A stretch of 20,864 nucleotides of DNA from positions 1 through 20,864 of the IMG/VR virus record IMGVR_UViG_3300031659_000123, one strand, 5' to 3'. The notes under the pieces were generated by a model, which saw only the letters and a list, made by a program, of their open reading frames with translations, did no database searches and was not told the origin of the DNA. Shown here in pieces: positions 1-6,541 of this stretch. The first letter of the stretch is position 1, and every line of letters starts with the position of its first letter. The DNA is from a virus. The translations under genes were made by a program, and so were the position numbers.

Positions 1-174
1 GATGATGAAACAATGTTAACACTTAGATCGAAACAGTATTACGAAAAGCCTTCAATGAGACGGACTAGAGAGCTAGACGCTGCAAAGAGAGCACAGTGGA
101 CAGAGGACAGAAAAGCTGAAAGAGCCAATAAAGGGCATGTTTGGACAGCAATTGTGAACGGAAAAGCTTCATAG
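1..174 (+). CDS. rpsU: bS21-like ribosomal protein, C-terminal part (5' end outside window)
   Basis: The window opens inside a reading frame (frame 1) that ends at TAG 172-174 and codes for 57 residues. The stretch LRSKQYYEKPSMRRTREL followed by an Ala/Lys/Arg-rich helix matches the C-terminal half of small-subunit ribosomal protein S21, whose usual core is an (R/K)-x-(Y/F)-x-KPS/KPT box followed by basic helices; the KPS form resembles Bacteroidota S21. The last ~25 residues (from WTEDRK to the end) look like an extra tail. bS21 sits by the anti-Shine-Dalgarno end of 16S rRNA and affects translation initiation. Phage-encoded S21 is known from marine and very large phages, and is thought to join host ribosomes. 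The gene is closed by a strong terminator, so it ends its own transcription unit. The call rests on a short stretch; an unrelated basic protein is the alternative. Confidence 0.6.
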   Translation, partial: DDETMLTLRSKQYYEKPSMRRTRELDAAKRAQWTEDRKAERANKGHVWTAIVNGKAS

Positions 175-203
175 CACAACATTATTTAACATTTTTTTAA
201 ATT

Positions 204-229
204 AGGGAACATTTTATGTTCCCTTTTTT
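204..229 (+). terminator. Rho-independent terminator after the bS21-like gene
   Basis: A perfect 9-bp stem, AGGGAACAT (204-212) with ATGTTCCCT (216-224), encloses a TTT loop and runs into six T (224-229). It lies 30 bases after the TAG of the S21-like frame and separates that gene from the capsid module. Confidence 0.9.
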
Positions 230-249
230 ACTTTTTATATATTAGTATA

Positions 250-257
250 TATTTATA
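250..257 (+). promoter_or_regulatory. TATTTATA intergenic motif, copy 1 (before the scaffold gene)
   Basis: TATTTATA in the context TATATATTTATATCTGA lies just after the terminator and 115 bases before the scaffold start. It is one of seven identical intergenic 8-mers, each before a gene or unit start, so it is read as a probable phage promoter element (late-type). A T-rich tract (CTTTTTATAT) lies just upstream. The function is inferred from position only. Confidence 0.55.
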
Positions 258-321
258 TCTGACTATGACTCAAAAATACACCATCTCAATATGGTTGTAA
301 CGGGTTCAATTAAAATTCTAT

Positions 322-341
322 TAAGGTTCTAAATAACCTTA
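322..341 (+). other. Hairpin in the long leader of the scaffold gene
   Basis: TAAGGTT (322-328) pairs perfectly with AACCTTA (335-341) around a six-base loop, about 20 bases before the AGGAGA ribosome binding site at 360-365. No T-run follows, so it is not a terminator. It lies inside the 115-base gap between the promoter-like motif and the start codon, the longest such gap in the window, and could stabilise the mRNA or tune translation. The rest of this 198-base gap holds the terminator and the TATTTATA motif; I see no gene in it. Confidence 0.35.
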
Positions 342-372
342 TTTCCAAATTAAAATATTAAGGAGAAAAACT

Positions 373-1344
373 ATGGCTGAAAGCAAATTGCTTAAGGAAG
401 CTATTGCCGATGCGAAAGCTGTTAGAGAAACTGCTATTGCAAACGCGAAGCTAGCCCTTGAAGAAGCCTTTACACCAAAGCTACAATCTATGCTATCTAG
501 AAAGATAGAAGAGGAAGCTGAACTAGAAGACGATGAAGAATTAGAAGAACAAACTGATTCATCCGGACTAGGTAAAGGAGACAACAAGGTAGATCAAGCT
601 GATGGAGACGACGAAGAAAAAGCTGAAACTGAAACTATTTCATCTGCTCCTGGGACTGAAGATGGCAACTTAACGGTTGTTAACAAACTTACTGAAACTG
701 AAAGTGAGGACGAAGACCTAGAAGACGTGATGGAAATGGAAGACGATGAAGACTTTGATCTTGAAGAAATCATTAGAGAACTTGAAGGAGAGGACGACGA
801 AGAAAATACTGAAGTTTATGAAGAAGAAGAAGAAGAGCTCGAAGAGCCTGTTTCTGAATCTGAAGCTGAAGTAGAAGAAGACGACGTTGAATTAGATTTA
901 GACGAAATCATTAAGTCACTTACAGAAGAAGACGAAGATGAAGACGAAACAGTTGCAGAAGGTGATGAAGACGAAATGGCACAGAAAGAAGAAGAGCTTG
1001 AAGAAGCTTACTCTACTATCCGTTCATTGAAGGCTACAATCAATGAAGTTAATTTATTGAATGCAAAATTATTGTTCTCAAACAAACTGTTTAAATCTCA
1101 CAACTTGACTGAAGGACAAAAGATGAAAATCATCGAAACGCTTGATAGAGCACAAAACCCAAGAGAAGTTAAATTAGTATATTCTACTTTAGCTGAATCA
1201 TTAGGTTCTGGCGCAACAAAGAAAGCAACAATTAAAGAGGGAATTGCATCTAGACCAACAAAATCAACTGCTCCTAAAAGAGCCGTTATTGTTGAAACTG
1301 ATCAATTTTCTAGTAGAATGAAAAAATTAGCAGGATTGCTATAA
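373..1344 (+). CDS. 22: Prohead core / scaffold protein, T4 gp22-like
   Basis: This 323-residue protein directly precedes the major capsid gene, the place of the T4 scaffold gene 22. It has three parts: an Ala-rich helix (residues 1-45, ending in an EEAFTPKLQSML segment that I associate with marine T4-like scaffold proteins), an extremely acidic low-complexity region (about 46-205, almost entirely Glu and Asp with few basic residues), and a helical coiled-coil C-terminus (about 205-275) followed by a short basic tail. Scaffold proteins of this type form the inner core on which the capsid shell assembles and are later cut to peptides by the prohead protease; several L/I-x-E sites fit that protease's preference. 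The start at 373 has a strong AGGAGA at 360-365. Identification rests on position and composition rather than on a sharp motif. Confidence 0.7.
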   Translation: MAESKLLKEAIADAKAVRETAIANAKLALEEAFTPKLQSMLSRKIEEEAELEDDEELEEQTDSSGLGKGDNKVDQADGDDEEKAETETISSAPGTEDGNLTVVNKLTETESEDEDLEDVMEMEDDEDFDLEEIIRELEGEDDEENTEVYEEEEEELEEPVSESEAEVEEDDVELDLDEIIKSLTEEDEDEDETVAEGDEDEMAQKEEELEEAYSTIRSLKATINEVNLLNAKLLFSNKLFKSHNLTEGQKMKIIETLDRAQNPREVKLVYSTLAESLGSGATKKATIKEGIASRPTKSTAPKRAVIVETDQFSSRMKKLAGLL

Positions 1345-1367
1345 CTAAAAAAATTAGGAGAAAATAA

Positions 1368-3044
1368 ATGTCAAACAACATTTCAAACTTATTAGACAAT
1401 GCTGGTGCGGCTCACGCAACACAATTACAGCAAACACGTGGTCTAGTTGGTAAGTGGGAAAAGACTGGACTTCTTGAAGGAATAGGCACTGAATACGACA
1501 AAAGTGGTATGGCCGTTCTTTTAGAAAACCAAGCACGTCAATTAATTGATGAGTCTTCAAGCACTTCTAACGGTACCGCAAACAGAGAACAATGGTCAGG
1601 AGTTGCTCTTCCTTTAGTACGTAGAGTATTTGGTGAAATTGCTGCAAAAGATTTTGTATCAGTACAACCAATGAATTTACCTTCAGGACTAGTATTCTTT
1701 TTAGACTTTAAATACGGTGATAACGGACCTGGTGGAACAGCTACTGAAACTGCAACAAATAACCATAGATTCAACGCTGGCGCAGATCTTATGGGTAACA
1801 CTTCAGCTTCAAACGCTGATCCTTCTGGCGGTCTTTATGGCTCTGGGAAATTTGGTTACTCATTAAAGGTTGATTCAGTTGCTAATCCAACAATCGCACA
1901 AGCTACAGCTTCTTGGGCTGAAGTTGGATTTGATTCAGATTTATCTGCATCTGTTGCATCTGGAAATATCAAAAAATTAACTATCGCTTTATCAGCGTTT
2001 GTTGGCGCAACAACTGGTTTAGGTGTAGATACAACTTCACTTGGAGCAATTCAAGCAACAGGATCTACATCTGGTGGTACTGACTTTAACCAACAAACAT
2101 TTGGTGAATACGCTTCATCTGATGCTACTAACGCAATCATATTTGTTTCTGCTTCTGTTAGTGCAACAGGAGTTCCTACTGTTGATTATATCGCAGGTAC
2201 AGATTTATTATTCCCAGTATTAACTACTGCTGATGATAGAGCTGACTATGAAATGGTTGGTGACGTTGATGGTACATTAGCTGCTCAAGATTTAGCTATA
2301 CCTCAAATCGATGTTCAGATGAAGTCAGAAGCAATTGTTGCTAAGACTAGAAAACTGAAAGCTGCATGGTCTCCTGAGTTCGCTCAAGACTTAAATGCAT
2401 ATCACTCAATCGATGCTGAAGCTGAATTAACTTCTATGTTATCTGAATACATCTCAATGGAGATTGACTTAGAGATATTAGATATGTTAATTACTAGCGC
2501 TAATACTACTGACTACTGGTCAGCTGCTCTTGGTGAAGTATATGACGGTTCAAGTGCATTCTTAAGCCCAACTGCTGCAGAAGCTTACACGCAATTCTCA
2601 TGGTTCCAAACTTTAGGTACTAAAATACAAAAAGTTTCTAACCAAATCCATGCAAAAACTTTAAGAGGTGGAGCTAACTTTATCGTTACTTCTCCAGAAA
2701 TCGCAACTATTTTAGAGTCTATCCCAGGATATTCTGTAGATACAGATGGTAGCGCAAATAATTTTGCAATGGGTGTACAGAAAGTTGGTGCATTAAACAG
2801 TAGATTTACGGTTTACAAAAACCCTTACATGACTGGAAATACTCTTTTATTAGGTTTCCGTGGCCAACAATTCTTGGAAACTGGAGCGGTTTACGCGCCA
2901 TATATTCCATTAATTATGACTCCATTGGTTTACGATCCTACGAACTTTACACCACGTAAAGGAGTAATGACTCGTTATGCTAAGAAAATGGTAAGACCAG
3001 AATTCTATGGTAAAATCATGATCAAAGGTTTAAACAGAATCTAA
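1368..3044 (+). CDS. 23: Major capsid protein, T4 gp23-like
   Basis: The 558-residue product forms the hexamers of the head shell. Family landmarks are clear: an N-terminal GLVGKWEKTGLLEG segment (about 25-39), RRVFGEIAAKDFVSVQPMNL (about 85-104) with PSGLVFFLDFKYG after it, the KTRKLKAAWSPEFAQDL and IDAEAEL boxes in the middle, FIVTSPEIATILE, and near the C-terminus KGVMTRYAKKMVRPEFYGK. T4 gp23 is 521 residues, so this one is slightly longer. A protease site of the L/I-x-E type (I60-D61-E62, before SSSTSN) lies where T4 gp23 is cut (Glu65), so a propeptide of about 62 residues is likely. The ribosome binding site AGGAGA is at 1356-1361, 23 bases separate it from the scaffold gene, and the two are probably co-transcribed. 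A terminator follows. Confidence 0.95.
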   Translation: MSNNISNLLDNAGAAHATQLQQTRGLVGKWEKTGLLEGIGTEYDKSGMAVLLENQARQLIDESSSTSNGTANREQWSGVALPLVRRVFGEIAAKDFVSVQPMNLPSGLVFFLDFKYGDNGPGGTATETATNNHRFNAGADLMGNTSASNADPSGGLYGSGKFGYSLKVDSVANPTIAQATASWAEVGFDSDLSASVASGNIKKLTIALSAFVGATTGLGVDTTSLGAIQATGSTSGGTDFNQQTFGEYASSDATNAIIFVSASVSATGVPTVDYIAGTDLLFPVLTTADDRADYEMVGDVDGTLAAQDLAIPQIDVQMKSEAIVAKTRKLKAAWSPEFAQDLNAYHSIDAEAELTSMLSEYISMEIDLEILDMLITSANTTDYWSAALGEVYDGSSAFLSPTAAEAYTQFSWFQTLGTKIQKVSNQIHAKTLRGGANFIVTSPEIATILESIPGYSVDTDGSANNFAMGVQKVGALNSRFTVYKNPYMTGNTLLLGFRGQQFLETGAVYAPYIPLIMTPLVYDPTNFTPRKGVMTRYAKKMVRPEFYGKIMIKGLNRI

Positions 3045-3076
3045 TCTACGATTAACATAGTATTATTTTAATAAAG

Positions 3077-3105
3077 AGAGGCTAAGAAATTAGCCTCTTT
3101 TTTTT
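3077..3105 (+). terminator. Rho-independent terminator after the capsid gene
   Basis: AGAGGCTAA (3077-3085) pairs perfectly with TTAGCCTCT (3090-3098) around a GAAA tetraloop and runs into eight T (3098-3105). A strong terminator here fits the need to end the highly expressed capsid transcript before phoH. Confidence 0.92.
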
Positions 3106-3114
3106 ATGCCCTGA

Positions 3115-3122
3115 TATTTATA
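3115..3122 (+). promoter_or_regulatory. TATTTATA intergenic motif, copy 2 (before phoH)
   Basis: The context is CTGATATTTATACTAAAT. The motif lies between the capsid terminator and the phoH start, 19 bases before ATG 3142. Because a terminator sits just upstream, phoH needs its own start signal, and this is the only candidate in the gap. A run of eight T ends 9 bases upstream. Confidence 0.6.
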
Positions 3123-3141
3123 CTAAATAGAAGAGGTTATT

Positions 3142-3804
3142 ATGTCAAAACAAAACATAGAAAAGAATGTCCCAAAGGGAAACGTCAAATTTGAAATAAC
3201 ATTATCAGAAGAACAAAAGCTCGCAAAGCTTGCAATGTTGCACCACCCTTATAATTTCATAGTAGGTAAGGCTGGCTCAGGTAAAACATTGCTTGCATGT
3301 CAAGTAGCACTAGATATGTTTTTTAAGCGAATGATAAACAAGATTGTTATAACAAGACCAACCATATCAACAGAGGATAATGGGTTTTTACCAGGGTCAG
3401 AAAAAGAAAAGATGGAACCATGGCTAGTTCCAATCAGATCTAATATGCGTAAGGTTTATAATAAGCCTTTAATATTGGAAAAGATGGAAAACAATGAAGA
3501 TATAGAGCTAGTTTCTCTAGCCCACTTTAGAGGTAGAACGTTTGAAAATTCAGTAGTAATAGTTGATGAGTTTCAAAACTTAACTAGGTCTCAATTAAGG
3601 ATGGCACTTGGTAGATTAGGGAAAGGTTCAACTATGATATTCTGTGGTGACAATCAACAGATAGATTTAAAGGATACGAACTATTCAGCCATCGTTGATA
3701 TATCTAAGATAACTGAATCAAGATTTGTATACAAAAGAATACTACTTGATAACCACAGACACGAAGCAATTGATAATGTGTTTGAAATGTTGATGGGCAT
3801 GTAA
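3142..3804 (+). CDS. phoH: PhoH-like P-loop ATPase
   Basis: The 220-residue protein is a compact PhoH-family NTPase. Walker A is GKAGSGKT (42-49), followed by the PhoH-typical TRPTIS...GFLPGSEKEKMEPW stretch (71-94), an FRGRTF segment (129-134), Walker B VVIVDEFQN (138-146), a GDNQQIDL box (169-176) and a late NHRH (204-207). It has no extra N-terminal PIN domain, which some longer PhoH-like proteins carry. PhoH belongs to the host phosphate-starvation regulon and is common in marine phages; its role in infection is not settled, with RNA handling or phosphate stress suggested. It sits alone between a terminator with promoter-like motif upstream and another such motif downstream, so it looks like a single-gene unit inserted between capsid and fibre genes. 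An AAGAGG binding site precedes the start. Confidence 0.92.
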   Translation: MSKQNIEKNVPKGNVKFEITLSEEQKLAKLAMLHHPYNFIVGKAGSGKTLLACQVALDMFFKRMINKIVITRPTISTEDNGFLPGSEKEKMEPWLVPIRSNMRKVYNKPLILEKMENNEDIELVSLAHFRGRTFENSVVIVDEFQNLTRSQLRMALGRLGKGSTMIFCGDNQQIDLKDTNYSAIVDISKITESRFVYKRILLDNHRHEAIDNVFEMLMGM

Positions 3805-3824
3805 TCAAATACAATATTTTTTGA

Positions 3825-3832
3825 TATTTATA
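3825..3832 (+). promoter_or_regulatory. TATTTATA intergenic motif, copy 3 (before the 127-residue gene)
   Basis: The context TGATATTTATATCA (3822-3835) is an inverted repeat apart from its two central bases (TGATAT-TT-ATATCA). It lies 30 bases before ATG 3863 and is preceded by a T6 run. No terminator is seen between phoH and this motif. Confidence 0.55.
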
Positions 3833-3862
3833 TCAGTAATATAAGAAATACGGGGAAAAAGA

Positions 3863-4246
3863 ATGGCCGCAGGAAAATATACGTTTATAATAGAGCAAGG
3901 TGCAACTACTGATTTTGAAATAAAATGGACAGATTCAAATGGTGCTCCAGTAGATTTAACTTATTATTCTGCTAGAATGCACATACGTTCAAATTACGGT
4001 AGTGGTGGAACATTATATGCCTCATTATCCAGTACATTGGATTCAGATGGTACTGGATTGAATAGGTCTGGTTCCTCTGGTATACTTCCACTCCAGTCCG
4101 GAAGCATAGGCCTCTATATATCAGCTGCCTCATCTTCTAATTTTACATTTAACGAGGCCAAATACGATTTAGAGCTAGTTTCTGGTAGTTATGTACATAG
4201 ATTATTGGAAGGAAAGGTTAAACTAAGCAAAGAAGTAACTGTGTAA
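3863..4246 (+). CDS. Small virion-associated protein of unknown function
   Basis: This 127-residue protein begins with a KYTFIIEQGATTDFEIKW segment and goes on with VDLTYYSARMHIR (about 31-43) and, near the end, YDLELVSG and RLLEGKVKLS. This pattern (EQGAT, D-L-T-x-Y-x-A-R-M-x-I-R, YDLEL, LLEG-x-V) recurs in many phages next to tail-fibre or baseplate genes, and is predicted by me to be a small beta-sandwich; no function is established that I know of. The binding site is a GGGGAAA at 3852-3858. Its stop lies one base before the start of the fibre-like gene, so the two are almost certainly translated together and may act together, for example as a fibre-attachment or adaptor protein. Confidence 0.65.
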   Translation: MAAGKYTFIIEQGATTDFEIKWTDSNGAPVDLTYYSARMHIRSNYGSGGTLYASLSSTLDSDGTGLNRSGSSGILPLQSGSIGLYISAASSSNFTFNEAKYDLELVSGSYVHRLLEGKVKLSKEVTV

Positions 4247-4247
4247 T

Positions 4248-6467
4248 ATGTCTGTAACTATAAATAATTCTCAAAATACTGTATCGCTTACTGAAAACAA
4301 AGGCAGTTTAGAGATAATAGACAATAACACATCTATAACTGTAAATATACCTGTAGAAATATCTACCATTGCCACAATAGCGTCACAAGGACCAAAGGGA
4401 GACGCCGGAATTCCTGGCGAATATATTTCAGGATCTTCTCCAATATTTTCAGATACAATAGTAGATGGTCTTTTAACTGTAGATAATTTTGTTATTAGTG
4501 AATCAAAAACTTCTGGTGTAAAGGTTTCTATTGGAGAATTTCACATTGGCCACTTTGCCCTAAAAGGTGATGCTTACCCTTTCCTTCAAGTTACTGGTTC
4601 TGGGCTAATCATTTCTGGAGCGCGAAATAGCGACGGTTTTGCCAATATGCTAAAGATAGGGGATGTTGAAATATCAGATAATAACAACCCTAACACATGG
4701 GGGTTCACGGGACCATATAGAGGAGGTCTACATATTAACGCCCCAAAGGGCATATTCATAACATCTGCATCTGGCGTACCTTCAATCCCCCACTCCATGC
4801 TTTATAGAGCAATGGATGGAAAACACCAGTTCTATGGATCACAGTCTCTTGGCCAAGACGGAGGAGGATACAACGCCCAGGCCTCAGTTAATGTCCAAGA
4901 TGGAAAAGCGGTTGCTCAATTTTCCAACGACTATATATATCTTGGATACGATCCCTTGGACAGCAACTCAACAGTTACCCACGTACGTTCGTCAACTGAT
5001 ATAAGAAACTATTTTGAAGCAGGAGTAACCTCATTTGGAATTAGCAGCAGGGTAGATGATGCATCCTCAGAAGCGAGGTACTTTACTAGTGAGTCATTTG
5101 GTTTTAGGGTTGGCGGATATTATGAAGAATTAGTATATACGGGACAAAGAACTCCCCAGATAGGTGTAGCCTATAGAGGTGAAGTAATGTTGGCACATGG
5201 AACAAATAATAGAAGTAGTTATAGGCTCAGAACAACAGGCAAAGGAACAAATCTATTCGGCGATACAACTATAAATGCATCAATACCGGGCCAAGCTGGC
5301 TCTGAAGGTATCATTGAAACCCCTGGTAATCTTAATGTAGTGGGTAATATAAGCTCATCAGGACACATAACAGCATCAGGCAATATAAGCTCAAGTGGTA
5401 ATTTAATAGCAAGCGAAAGCATAACATTAAATGCTGCTGAATCTAGAATTAATTTTACAAATAATCTAACTATAGGAAACCCTACCGAAAATGAGTACAT
5501 ACAGTTAATAGATGAACAGATCAGGTTAAAGGTAAACGGCGGTGAAGCTATAACTATAAATGGAAATTCAGCAAAAGTAATTATAGGTTACTCAGGTATA
5601 AATGAAACCACGATCGGATCATCTGGCAACATATTAGCACAATTTGATTCACAGACTGGTAAAACATTACTCCATAGTAGTACAGAAGGAGTATGTATAG
5701 GCGCTGGCTCTTTGACTGAGATAAGTGGTATATCAGACTTAGCAGTTTCAGGTAGTTCGTATTTCAAAGGGAGTATAACAGCCTCAGGAACTATAAGTTC
5801 AAGCGGCAATATAATCACAGAAGGCAACATCATATCATCCGGCGACATAAGTGCAAGTGGAAATGTATATGCTGGTAATATAATATTACCCCCCGAAGGA
5901 TCAATAACTCCATCTATTAGCCATAACTCTATATATTTTAGAAATAAATTACCGGGTACAGGAACAGGAACACAAGAATGGATGGAAGTTGGCCCTGATA
6001 AGATTAGATTAAATGTTAATGGTAATCCTTATTTTTCTGTAGGCCCAGGATCAATTGCATTTAATGTTGCACATGATGATGTACAATATTCGTATGAAAA
6101 TGTTAATGGAGTAGATATACAGTCTCAAAAACTAAAAGGTGATAAAAACATTGGTTATTTTAGAGACCATATTGCAATAGGTAGTGGTTCTAATATGTGG
6201 CCAACAACGAATGGATTACAAAACTCATCACCAGATGGAACTCTAAAAGTTTGGGGTAGTCTAAATGTAGCTGATGGTACTACTACAGGCGGATTAAAAG
6301 GCGACATAACAGCCTCAGGAGATATAAGTTCAAGCGGCCTAATAACGTCGAATACCCTTATAGTTGATGGCTCGCAAGTAGACTTTACAAATTTACCAAC
6401 ATCAGATCCATCTGTTGCAGGAAGATTATGGAATGATAGTAATACTGTAAAAATATCTGCAGGATAG
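4248..6467 (+). CDS. Tail-fibre-like / virion surface protein with SSG-TASG repeats
   Basis: The 739-residue protein has a short N-terminal beta-rich part (about 1-45), a four-triplet collagen-like segment GPKGDAGIPGEY (about 47-58), and then long Ser/Gly/Asn-rich beta-repeat sequence. Motifs of the kind ITASGNISSSGN and ITASGTISSSGN occur around DNA positions 5345-5410, 5774-5870 and 6303-6345, spaced by longer unique segments. It ends with DPSVAGRLWNDSNTVKISAG, a C-terminal motif I recall from many marine phage virion proteins. Such proteins are trimeric, fibrous and usually at the virion surface; host recognition or head decoration are both possible. No intramolecular chaperone or peptidase end domain is evident. 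The start has no clear ribosome binding site, and translation probably depends on coupling to the upstream gene, whose stop lies one base before. Confidence 0.7.
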   Translation: MSVTINNSQNTVSLTENKGSLEIIDNNTSITVNIPVEISTIATIASQGPKGDAGIPGEYISGSSPIFSDTIVDGLLTVDNFVISESKTSGVKVSIGEFHIGHFALKGDAYPFLQVTGSGLIISGARNSDGFANMLKIGDVEISDNNNPNTWGFTGPYRGGLHINAPKGIFITSASGVPSIPHSMLYRAMDGKHQFYGSQSLGQDGGGYNAQASVNVQDGKAVAQFSNDYIYLGYDPLDSNSTVTHVRSSTDIRNYFEAGVTSFGISSRVDDASSEARYFTSESFGFRVGGYYEELVYTGQRTPQIGVAYRGEVMLAHGTNNRSSYRLRTTGKGTNLFGDTTINASIPGQAGSEGIIETPGNLNVVGNISSSGHITASGNISSSGNLIASESITLNAAESRINFTNNLTIGNPTENEYIQLIDEQIRLKVNGGEAITINGNSAKVIIGYSGINETTIGSSGNILAQFDSQTGKTLLHSSTEGVCIGAGSLTEISGISDLAVSGSSYFKGSITASGTISSSGNIITEGNIISSGDISASGNVYAGNIILPPEGSITPSISHNSIYFRNKLPGTGTGTQEWMEVGPDKIRLNVNGNPYFSVGPGSIAFNVAHDDVQYSYENVNGVDIQSQKLKGDKNIGYFRDHIAIGSGSNMWPTTNGLQNSSPDGTLKVWGSLNVADGTTTGGLKGDITASGDISSSGLITSNTLIVDGSQVDFTNLPTSDPSVAGRLWNDSNTVKISAG
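5364..6340 (+). repeat. Dispersed DNA repeats within the fibre-like gene
   Basis: Three near-identical ~33-base segments of the form ATAACAGC(A/C)TCAGG..TATAAG(C/T)TCAAG(C/T)GG lie at about 5366-5398, 5775-5807 and 6305-6337. Each codes for ITASG-x-ISSSG. They are conserved at the DNA level, including third codon positions, and could serve as sites of recombination within the gene or between related fibre genes. Confidence 0.6.
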
Positions 6468-6512
6468 GTATCGTATTAGACAAATCTATACACTTTTTAT
6501 GCATTAAACTGA

Positions 6513-6520
6513 TATTTATA
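6513..6520 (+). promoter_or_regulatory. TATTTATA intergenic motif, copy 4 (before the gp13-like gene)
   Basis: The context is CTGATATTTATATATAA, 21 bases before ATG 6542, with a T5 run about 13 bases upstream. It marks the start of the neck-gene unit. Confidence 0.58.
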
Positions 6521-6541
6521 TATAATTAATAAGGGATAACT

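Noticed and set aside
322-341. Leader hairpin as a second terminator
   Set aside because: The stem has only seven pairs, mostly A-T, and is followed by ATTTCC rather than a T run.
2041-2223. A 60-codon + strand frame inside the capsid gene
   Set aside because: It is fully within the capsid coding sequence in another frame and its Leu/Gln-rich product shows no domain.
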